Source of the DNA: Vulcanimicrobiota bacterium
GTDB taxonomy: Bacteria; Vulcanimicrobiota; Vulcanimicrobiia; Vulcanimicrobiales; Vulcanimicrobiaceae
Length of the DNA stretch: 10,622 nucleotides
Direction of reading: 5' to 3'
NCBI GenBank assembly: GCA_013289785.1
Contig: JABCZE010000028.1
Coordinates: 1-10,622, forward strand
The notes below the pieces were generated by a model. That model saw nothing but the letters and a program-made list of their open reading frames with translations, ran no database searches and was not told the origin of the DNA. This document shows positions 5,668 to 10,622 of the stretch, piece after piece (within the stretch, counting starts at the first letter, position 1; each line of letters starts with the position of its first letter). The position numbers and the translations under genes are program-made.

Positions 5668-8273
5668 GCCGGTTCCTTCAAGGCACGCAGCGCCGCTTGC
5701 GCCCGCGCCAAATCGGTGCGATAGGCTTCCAGTTTTTCACGCTCTTTGGCAACGATCTCCGGGGCTGCTCTCGAGACAAAGGCTTCATTCCCGAGCTTCT
5801 TCTCGCCCCGGTCGATTTCCGAGAGCAAATGCGCAACCTCCTTGCGATAGCGTTCTTCCAGCATGCCGTGCGGCGCATGCACGCTGACGCAGCCAAGCGC
5901 TTCGTCCAACGTTCCACCGTTCGCGGTGGATCGCTCGATCGTGGCCGTGCAGAAGAGAGCGAGCAGCTCTGCCATTTGCTCCGGCACGTTCGCCGGAACC
6001 TCGAGTACCACTCGTTCCTTGGGCGGCAGCCCCAGCTCCGCCCGCATATTGCGCACGCGCTCGACCGTTCGTTTGAGCGTATCAAAGGCTTGCGCCTCGG
6101 CTTCAAACGCCGGAATCTCGAGGGGATCCGGCCAAGTTGCCGTCACGATCGTCGGTCCGTCGTGCGGTAACGCAAGCCAAATCTCTTCGCTGATAAAGGG
6201 CGCGACCGGATGCAGCAGCCGCATGGCGTTGTTCCAAACGAAGGACAGGACGGCTGCCCGGCTCGAGCGGTTTCCCTGGGCCTTTGTTGCTTCGAGATAC
6301 CAGTCGCAGACTTCGTACCACAGGAAGCGCCAGACGCTCTCGGCCGCGTTGCCGAAGTCGTAGGCGCCCAACAGCTCGCTGATGCGCACGACCGTCTCGC
6401 GAAGCCGAGTGAGGATCCAGCGGTCGGCCGGCGTGAGCGCGCCCGGCTCCGGCAGTACCATCGCCGATGGCAAACCTTCCGGCAGCGAAAGCATGTAGCG
6501 CGTCGCATTCCAAATCTTGTTGTTGAAGTTGCGGGCCTCTTCGCAACGCGACTCTTGATAGCGAATCTCCTGGCTTTCGAGGCGCATCTGTCGCAGGATC
6601 GAGAGCCGGAACGCGTCGGCGCCGTACTTCTCCGCAAGCTCCATCGGATCGATGGTATTCCCAAGCGACTTCGACATCTTCCGCCCGGCCGCATCGAAGA
6701 CCAACGGCGTAATCACGACGTCGCGGAACGGAACGCCTTCCATGAAGTGCAGTCCCAGCATTACCATCCGCGCTACCCAGAGGAAGATGATCTCTCCGCC
6801 GGTGATCATCGTTTGCGACGGATACCAACAGCGCAGCTCCGGCGTCGATTCCGGCCAGCCGAGAATCGAGAAGGGCCAAATGCCGCTGGAAAACCAGGTG
6901 TCGAGGGTATCCAAATCACGCGTCAGCTCGTTGGTTCCGTGGACTGCGAGCGCGATCTCGAGCGCCTCTGCTTCGCTCTCGGCGACGACTTCACGACCGT
7001 CGGGCGTGTACCAGACGGGCAGTTGGTGGCCCCACCACAACTGGCGAGAGATGTTCCAATCGCGAATGTTCTCCAGCCAATGCTCGTACGTGCGCCCGTG
7101 GCGCTCGGGCACGAACCGCACGCGACCGTCGCGATAGGCGTCCAACGCGGGCTTTGCCAGCGGCGCCATCTTGACGAACCACTGCAGGGAGAGCAACGGC
7201 TCGACCACGTCGCCGCTGCGTTCGCTGGTCGCAACCGAATGCCGATGTGGCTGCGCCTCGAGAAGAACGCCACACCCTTCTAAGTCGGCGACGATTCGTT
7301 CGCGCGCTTCCAAGCGATCGAGTCCCGCGTAGGGGCCGACGTTGACACCGGTGCCGGCGATTCGAGCATCCAGCCCGATAACCGACGGCATCTCCAAGCC
7401 GTGCCGTACGCCGATCTCGTAGTCGACTTGGTCGTGCGCCGGCGTTACCTTGACCGCTCCGGTGCCGAACTCCATGTCGACGGCTTCGTCGGCTACGATC
7501 GGAATCGCGCGGTCGAAAAGCGGCGGCAACCAGACGCTTCGACCGACGACGGCCGTGTAACGTGGGTCCTTCGGGTGAACGGCGATGGCAACGTCGGCGA
7601 GCATCGTCTCGGGCCGCGTGGTCGCAATCTCAATCCCGTCGCCTTGGTCTTCTTTTGAAAATGGATAGCGAATGCGCCACAGCGTGCCGTCGCGCTCGAC
7701 GTACTCGAGTTCCGCATCGGAGACGGTCGTTTTGCCCGTCGGATCCCAGTTCACCAAACGCGTGCCGCGATAGATCAGGCCTTCGCGATAGAGCGCGACG
7801 AAGACCCGGCGCACTGCTGCCGAGAGCCCCTCGTCCATCGTGAAGCGCGACCGCTCCCAATCGGGCCCAAAGCCGAGTCGGCGAAACTGTCCGTCGATCT
7901 CGCCACCGTAGGTTCGCGACCATTCCCAGGCTCGCGCGATAAAGGCTTCCCGCCCAAGCTCGTCCCGGCGCCGTCCTTCTTTCGCTAGGGCTTTGACGAG
8001 GACGGCCTCGGTGGCGATAGCCGCGTGATCGCTGCCGGGCAGCCAGTCGGCGTTGTTCCCGAGCATCCGGTGATACCGCGTGAGCACGTCCATCGGGAGA
8101 TAGGTCGAACCATGCCCTAAATGCGCGCGCGCCGTCACGTTGGGTGGCGGCATGCAAATAATAAACGGCGGTCGCGCCGGATCGGGCTCTTCGTGAAAGT
8201 AGCCGTTGCGCTCCCATTGCTCGTACAAGCGCGGCTCGACCGCCTGCGGATCGTAATGCTTCGGGAGTTCCAT
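5664..8273 (-). CDS. valS: Valyl-tRNA synthetase
   Basis: A class Ia synthetase that charges tRNA-Val and edits mischarged Thr. The 869-residue product has the HIGH box as HLGH (51-54) after PPPNVT. It has a CP1 editing domain with TTRPETML (218-225) and TPAHDQVDYE (277-286), plus DTWFSSGIWPFS (458-469) and the KMSKS box (532-536). It also has an anticodon-binding domain and a C-terminal charged coiled coil (about 800-869) typical of ValS. PNVT is followed by ARAHLGH rather than the usual G-x-LHxGH, a small variation. I use ATG 8273 because MELPKHYDP is the normal ValS start. An in-frame ATG at 8300 would add MLRRKRTQR and overlap tnpB by 14 bases. Neither start has a good Shine-Dalgarno at usual spacing. 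It overlaps pyrR by 4 bases. Confidence 0.96.
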   Translation of the reverse strand: MELPKHYDPQAVEPRLYEQWERNGYFHEEPDPARPPFIICMPPPNVTARAHLGHGSTYLPMDVLTRYHRMLGNNADWLPGSDHAAIATEAVLVKALAKEGRRRDELGREAFIARAWEWSRTYGGEIDGQFRRLGFGPDWERSRFTMDEGLSAAVRRVFVALYREGLIYRGTRLVNWDPTGKTTVSDAELEYVERDGTLWRIRYPFSKEDQGDGIEIATTRPETMLADVAIAVHPKDPRYTAVVGRSVWLPPLFDRAIPIVADEAVDMEFGTGAVKVTPAHDQVDYEIGVRHGLEMPSVIGLDARIAGTGVNVGPYAGLDRLEARERIVADLEGCGVLLEAQPHRHSVATSERSGDVVEPLLSLQWFVKMAPLAKPALDAYRDGRVRFVPERHGRTYEHWLENIRDWNISRQLWWGHQLPVWYTPDGREVVAESEAEALEIALAVHGTNELTRDLDTLDTWFSSGIWPFSILGWPESTPELRCWYPSQTMITGGEIIFLWVARMVMLGLHFMEGVPFRDVVITPLVFDAAGRKMSKSLGNTIDPMELAEKYGADAFRLSILRQMRLESQEIRYQESRCEEARNFNNKIWNATRYMLSLPEGLPSAMVLPEPGALTPADRWILTRLRETVVRISELLGAYDFGNAAESVWRFLWYEVCDWYLEATKAQGNRSSRAAVLSFVWNNAMRLLHPVAPFISEEIWLALPHDGPTIVTATWPDPLEIPAFEAEAQAFDTLKRTVERVRNMRAELGLPPKERVVLEVPANVPEQMAELLALFCTATIERSTANGGTLDEALGCVSVHAPHGMLEERYRKEVAHLLSEIDRGEKKLGNEAFVSRAAPEIVAKEREKLEAYRTDLARAQAALRALKEPA

Positions 8274-8286
8274 TCGTTGCGTGCGC

Positions 8287-8363
8287 TTACGCCGCAGCAT
8301 CCCGACTGCGGCGACCGGCTTCCTCGGCCGGATCTAGCTCACTCTTGCGCGCCAACTGCGCGC
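8287..8363 (-). ncRNA. Candidate omega RNA scaffold / right-end hairpins at the tnpB 3' end
   Basis: Three consecutive stem-loops on the minus strand cover the last tnpB codons. They are a 6-bp stem with a 5-nt loop (8363-8358 with 8352-8347), a 5-bp stem plus two more pairs across a bulge (8334-8327 with 8319-8313), and a perfect 8-bp stem with an 8-nt loop (8313-8306 CGCCGCAG with 8297-8290 CTGCGGCG). The stop TAA follows directly. In TnpB systems the guide RNA scaffold comes from the 3' end of tnpB and the right end, and the guide is the sequence just beyond it. The position fits that model. GC-rich sequence makes short hairpins common, so only the 8-bp stem is strong evidence by itself. 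Confidence 0.4.
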
Positions 8364-9516
8364 GCCCCCGAATCACCAGCGCTGCATTGACGTCGGCATG
8401 GTTGGCGTAACCACATTGGACACAACAAAAGCGCCTTCTTCGGCGGCTCTCGCGCGCAACGTGCCCGCAGCGCGAGCACTCCTGCGACGAGAAACGACTA
8501 TCCACCTCGATCACCGTGCGCGCAGCCTCTTCCGCTTTCGCCACGATCATCTGCCGAAGCAGACCAAATCCACTATCCAACACTACCCGGTTCAAACCAG
8601 CCTTGGCGCGCACCTTGCGCCCGGGGCAATCCACGGTCCCTCTGGCACTGCGGGTCATCGCGCGAAGAAACAGCTTCTCGAGCGCAATCACATCGGTGCC
8701 CTTGACCAACCCGCGGGCGACCTTATGAGCGTAGTCGCGTCGGGCATTGCCTTGCCGCTCCTTGGCGCGCGCTAGGCGTGCCTGTGCTTTGACACGGCTG
8801 TGCTCGCGGCCATTGACCACCCGGCGCGCGCAATCGCGCACCGTGATTGCTTCGAGTTCGCGTTGAAGCCGCGCGGTCTTCGCTCTGCGCTTTTCGCTCA
8901 CCGCCGCATTGGCGACCAGCCGGCCATCGGAGAGCGCCGCCAGCACGTGCACTCCAAAATCAACGCCGATTACTTGGTTGGTGCGCGGTAACGGACGTAC
9001 GGCGCGTTCGCACTGAAAGCACGCGTACCAGCGGCCGTTCTTGCTCACCACCCACGCGCGCCCATAGGTCGCCGGAACCCGCCGCCCTTTGCGCAGCTTG
9101 ACGCCACCGAGGCCCGGGATGCTCACGCGCCGCTGCTCCTGGTCGAAACGAAGAGCCCGATTGCCGTGCGGGAATTCCAGCTGCTGCCAGCGCCGCCTGC
9201 TCTTAAATCGGGGATAGCCGCCGTTCTCGCCGCGCTTCACCCGCCGGAAGAATGCGGTCATCGCCAGGTCCAGGCGATGCCATACGGCGTCCTCCGCCTC
9301 GCGATAGACAGCTCGGACGCGGCAGTCTTCGGCTCGCAGCGCGGTGATCTCCGCGTATTGCATCTTCGCCGTTACCGCGATCCTGCGCAGACGATAGGCG
9401 TCACGGCGTTGCTGCAGCATCGCGTTGTAAAGGTCGCGCGTCACGTCGAGCATGACCTCCAGCGCAGCGGCTTGGCGCGTCGTTGGATAGAGACGAATAC
9501 GCTCGATGCGTTTCAC
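8287..9516 (-). CDS. tnpB: TnpB, RNA-guided RuvC-type nuclease (OrfB of IS200/IS605)
   Basis: A 409-residue TnpB. Characterised TnpBs are omega-RNA-guided DNA nucleases, ancestors of Cas12, which cut target sites next to a TAM and help keep the element in the genome. Visible parts: the N-terminal helical segment starting KRIERIRLYPT, a Lys/Arg-rich strand region (YPRFKSRRRWQQLEFPHG, 101-118), RuvC-I GVDFG with Asp186, an Arg/Lys-rich bridge-like helix (about 206-265), RuvC-II VIALEKL with Glu280, a Cys4 zinc finger (C347/C350 and C365/C368) and RuvC-III HADVNAAL with Asp375. All three acidic residues and four cysteines are kept, so it looks active, unlike nuclease-dead TnpB derivatives. I prefer GTG 9516. 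The longer form from ATG 9564 would start 2 bases inside the presumed element end and read through the left-end hairpin. The tail (385-409) overlaps RNA-like hairpins. Confidence 0.9.
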   Translation of the reverse strand: MKRIERIRLYPTTRQAAALEVMLDVTRDLYNAMLQQRRDAYRLRRIAVTAKMQYAEITALRAEDCRVRAVYREAEDAVWHRLDLAMTAFFRRVKRGENGGYPRFKSRRRWQQLEFPHGNRALRFDQEQRRVSIPGLGGVKLRKGRRVPATYGRAWVVSKNGRWYACFQCERAVRPLPRTNQVIGVDFGVHVLAALSDGRLVANAAVSEKRRAKTARLQRELEAITVRDCARRVVNGREHSRVKAQARLARAKERQGNARRDYAHKVARGLVKGTDVIALEKLFLRAMTRSARGTVDCPGRKVRAKAGLNRVVLDSGFGLLRQMIVAKAEEAARTVIEVDSRFSSQECSRCGHVARESRRRRRFCCVQCGYANHADVNAALVIRGRAQLARKSELDPAEEAGRRSRDAAA

Positions 9517-9530
9517 AACAGCGAGGATAA

Positions 9531-9554
9531 CCCGGCTCAGTGTCACGAGCCTGG
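9531..9554 (-). repeat. Candidate left-end subterminal hairpin of the tnpB element
   Basis: On the minus strand CCAGGCTC and GAGCCGGG pair across an 8-nt loop (GTGACACT), with 7 of 8 positions paired and one A-G mismatch. It sits 12 bases inside the TTGAC motif and 14 bases before the preferred tnpB GTG. IS200/IS605 transposases bind imperfect subterminal hairpins near each end, so place and shape fit a left end. The right-end stem is also 8 positions with an 8-nt loop, although the sequences differ. Confidence 0.45.
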
Positions 9555-9566
9555 CACACACCATTT

Positions 9567-9571
9567 GTCAA
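9567..9571 (-). other. TTGAC: candidate target/TAM motif at the element's left edge
   Basis: The five bases TTGAC immediately precede the presumed left end on the minus strand. Known TnpB and TnpA pairs recognise a short T-rich pentamer here (TTGAT for ISDra2), and TTGAC differs in one base. The hexamer TTGACA is also a perfect -35 box, but no matching -10 lies 16-18 bases downstream, so I prefer the target-motif reading. Confidence 0.35.
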
Positions 9572-9663
9572 GTATTCGTCGTTCGGGCCGATCGCCGTGC
9601 CGCGAGCGCGTGGGACGGCACCTCGACCCGCGCTCATTGGATCGTTGGACCCTGCGGAACAGT

Positions 9664-9681
9664 CGTTCACATCGCGTTCAC
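9664..9681 (-). repeat. Two GTGAACG direct repeats, 11-bp period
   Basis: GTGAACG occurs at 9681-9675 and again at 9670-9664 on the minus strand, exactly 11 bp apart, about one helical turn. Such spacing can mark a protein-binding site, but the repeats are only 7 bases long and no promoter is recognisable beside them, so chance is quite possible. Confidence 0.2.
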
Positions 9682-9727
9682 TAGCTTCGAGCCCTAGCGT
9701 TCCGGGCGACGGACAACGCCGCCTGTC

Positions 9728-9758
9728 AGATCTGCCGCAGGGAATAGCGGTCAGATTT
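9728..9758. repeat. Stem-loop in the clpX-tnpB gap
   Basis: On the plus strand AGATCTGCCGC pairs with GCGGTCAGATTT across an 8-nt loop (AGGGAATA), giving an 11-bp stem with one bulged T and one G-T pair. No T-run follows on the minus strand, so it is not a classical intrinsic terminator for clpX. It could be an RNA processing site, part of a repeat family, or the remains of another mobile element end. Confidence 0.4.
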
Positions 9759-9761
9759 GTT

Positions 9762-9790
9762 CCATCCTTCGACTACGCTCAGGATGACAA
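9762..9790. repeat. REP-like dispersed repeat copy with ATCCT/AGGAT arms
   Basis: The sequence from 9764 (ATCCTTCGACTACGCTCAGG, then AT) is an imperfect palindrome with ATCCT/AGGAT arms, followed by GACA. From memory, very similar sequences recur many times in intergenic regions of several environmental bacterial groups and give spurious peptides such as FDYAQDD. Only one copy is in this window, so the repeat status here rests on that recall and not on internal repetition. Confidence 0.5.
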
Positions 9791-9802
9791 CGCGGACCGG
9801 CA

Positions 9803-9821
9803 GCCCGAAGTTGAATCGGGC
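9803..9821 (-). terminator. Hairpin just after clpX, weak terminator candidate
   Basis: GCCCGA and TCGGGC pair in a perfect 6-bp stem with a 7-nt loop, starting 3 bases after the clpX stop codon. It is placed like a terminator, but no U-run follows on the minus strand, so it may only protect the 3' end of the mRNA or act with Rho. Confidence 0.3.
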
Positions 9822-9824
9822 CTC

Positions 9825-10622
9825 CTAAGCCGGCATGTCTTTCTTTTGTTCGTGGTAGATTAGCGCCGGCGCTTCCTTCTTCTCGATCACGTCTTTGTTG
9901 ACGACGCACTTCTTAACGCCTTGGAGCGACGGCAGGTCGTACATGACCTCGAGCATCGTCTCTTCGAGAATCGAACGTAGCCCGCGGGCGCCGGTCTTGC
10001 GGCTTTGCGCTTTGTGCGCAATCGCGACGAGCGCTTCTTTGGTGAACTGCAAGTCCACGCCGTCCATGCTGAGAATCTTTTGAAACTGACGAACGAGCGC
10101 GTTGCGCGGTTCGGTGAGGATCCGGCGAAGCGCCAACTCGTCGAGCGCGTCGAGCGTCACGACGATCGGAAGACGCCCGATAAACTCGGGAATCAATCCG
10201 AACTTGAGCAAATCTTCAGGCATCAGCTGCTGGAAGAGCTTTCCGACGTGCAGGTCGCGCTTGCCCTCGGGGTTTGCGCGAAATCCCATGTTGTTGGCCG
10301 CAACGCGGGATTCGATGATGCGCTCGAGCCCGTCGAAGGCTCCGCCGCAAATGAAGAGCACGTTGGTGGTATCGATCTGAATGAACTCTTGGTGTGGATG
10401 CTTGCGGCCGCCCTGCGGCGGCACGTTGGCCGTCGTACCTTCCAAAATCTTGAGCAGCGCCTGCTGCACGCCTTCGCCGGAGACGTCGCGCGTGATCGAC
10501 GGGTTCTCGCTCTTGCGCGCAATCTTGTCGATCTCGTCGATGTAGACGATGCCCTTCTCAGCCCGCTTCACGTCGTAGTCGGCGGCTTGGATGAGCTTGA
10601 GCAAGATGTTCTCGACGTCTTC
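9825..10622 (-). CDS. clpX: ATP-dependent protease unfoldase ClpX (C-terminal 265 residues; start outside window)
   Basis: ClpX unfolds tagged proteins and feeds them into ClpP. The visible part begins [10 protein letters not shown], just after the expected GYVG pore loop, and runs to the end of the protein. It shows Walker [10 protein letters not shown] (24-32 of the fragment), the pore-2 region [18 protein letters not shown] (46-63), the RKH loop [10 protein letters not shown] (71-80) and [10 protein letters not shown]. An MGF tripeptide (112-114) stands where E. coli has the ClpP-docking [14 protein letters not shown] (142-152) and sensor 2 [13 protein letters not shown] (209-221) follow. 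The N-terminal zinc-binding domain and Walker A lie beyond the right edge. The TTG at 10604 is an internal Leu codon and not a start. It ends with a basic tail and TAG. Confidence 0.97.
   Translation of the reverse strand, partial: EDVENILLKLIQAADYDVKRAEKGIVYIDEIDKIARKSENPSITRDVSGEGVQQALLKILEGTTANVPPQGGRKHPHQEFIQIDTTNVLFICGGAFDGLERIIESRVAANNMGFRANPEGKRDLHVGKLFQQLMPEDLLKFGLIPEFIGRLPIVVTLDALDELALRRILTEPRNALVRQFQKILSMDGVDLQFTKEALVAIAHKAQSRKTGARGLRSILEETMLEVMYDLPSLQGVKKCVVNKDVIEKKEAPALIYHEQKKDMPA

Larger units (their letters stand above)
8274..9566 (-). mobile_element. IS200/IS605-type tnpB-only element (IS1341-like), boundaries inferred
   Basis: A roughly 1.3-kb unit between clpX and valS that holds only tnpB. 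Its 5' edge is placed just after TTGAC (9571-9567, minus strand), which resembles the TAM-type target motifs such as TTGAT that flank left ends in this family. A subterminal imperfect hairpin lies 12 bases inside. Its 3' edge is near the tnpB stop, after a perfect 8-bp hairpin (8290-8313). The exact right boundary could not be read and may lie a few bases into valS. No tnpA (Y1 transposase) is present, so movement would need a TnpA supplied elsewhere. No terminal inverted repeats or target duplication are expected for this family and none were seen. Confidence 0.55.
9572..9824. other. Intergenic stretch between clpX and the tnpB element, no gene
   Basis: No credible coding region was found on either strand; the short ORFs here have no recognisable motif. 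It holds the hairpin just after clpX (9803-9821), a dispersed-repeat-like hairpin (9762-9790), a longer stem-loop (9728-9758), a pair of GTGAACG direct repeats (9664-9681) and a 6-bp stem GTGCCG/CGGCAC with a 13-nt loop (9597-9621). It may also contain the original valS promoter and leader, separated from valS by the element, but I could not find a convincing -35/-10 pair. Confidence 0.6.

Noticed and set aside
6210..7283. Long open frame (357 codons) on the plus strand opposite valS
   Set aside because: It lies wholly inside valS on the other strand, has no recognisable motif, and GC-rich coding DNA often leaves such frames open. The other long plus-strand frames opposite moxR, carA, pyrC and pyrB are the same effect.
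9517..9564. Longer tnpB start at ATG 9564
   Set aside because: It would add MVCARLVTLSRVILAV before the conserved KRIERIRLYPT start, begins right at the presumed element edge, and reads through the left-end hairpin.
9540..9571. TTGACA as a -35 promoter box for tnpB or valS
   Set aside because: No acceptable -10 hexamer lies 16-18 bases downstream; the sequence there is GC-rich and forms the hairpin.
9597..9621. GTGCCG/CGGCAC inverted repeat as an operator or terminator
   Set aside because: Only 6 bp with a 13-nt loop and no T-run or promoter nearby; expected by chance in DNA of this composition.
9540..9863. Plus-strand frame of 107 codons over the clpX-tnpB gap
   Set aside because: It runs into the clpX 3' end, has no family signature, and contains the FDYAQDD peptide that the dispersed repeat encodes by chance.
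10602..10604. TTG as a clpX start
   Set aside because: It is an internal Leu in the conserved [14 protein letters not shown] segment; clpX clearly continues past the right edge.
1..10622. CRISPR array, tRNA or rRNA genes, defence genes
   Set aside because: No regularly spaced repeats, cloverleaf-like sequence or rRNA segments were noticed. TnpB is the only gene related to CRISPR effectors, and it belongs to a transposon-type locus.

Overview
This is GC-rich bacterial chromosome (about 60% GC by eye). All convincing genes lie on the minus strand, so transcription runs from the right edge to the left edge. In that order the genes are clpX (3' part), a lone tnpB with transposon-like ends, valS, pyrR, pyrB, pyrC, carA, a BatD-like membrane protein, a MoxR AAA+ ATPase, and the first codons of a gene that is probably a DUF58 protein. 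The phylum cannot be fixed from the window. GC content, spare use of Shine-Dalgarno sites, frequent GTG starts and an 'ATCCTTCGACTACGCTCAGGAT'-type dispersed repeat suggest an uncultured or deep-branching soil lineage (Eremiobacterota/WPS-2, Acidobacteriota and Chloroflexota are possibilities). This is a weak guess.

Right edge (9825-10622): the C-terminal 265 residues of ClpX, the unfoldase of ClpXP, with Walker B, pore loops and sensor 2. It is followed by a gap (9567-9824) with no gene, which holds several small hairpins and one dispersed-repeat copy.

Accessory part (8274-9566): an IS200/IS605-type, tnpB-only element (IS1341-like layout). The TnpB has its full RuvC triad and zinc finger. 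A TTGAC sequence and an imperfect hairpin mark a likely left end. Three consecutive hairpins at the 3' end of tnpB mark a likely right end and guide-RNA (omega RNA) scaffold. The element stops right against valS: the tnpB stop is 13 bases before the valS ATG.

Core part (67-8273): a tightly packed operon. valS (valyl-tRNA synthetase) overlaps pyrR by 4 bases, pyrR overlaps pyrB by 17, pyrC follows pyrB after 8 bases and overlaps carA by 4. These pyrimidine genes supply three early activities (CarA glutaminase subunit, aspartate carbamoyltransferase, dihydroorotase) plus the PyrR regulator. carB, pyrD, pyrE and pyrF are not here. carA then overlaps a BatD-like/MoxR/DUF58 cassette by 28 bases, so two unrelated functional modules appear to share one transcript.

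No clearly new system is visible. The most unusual feature is the complete-looking TnpB locus placed against an essential tRNA synthetase gene, where the valS 5' end may act as the TnpB guide. Secondary points are a dihydroorotase that seems to lack a segment after its HCE motif, an aspartate carbamoyltransferase with STRTF instead of STRTR, and carA separated from carB.
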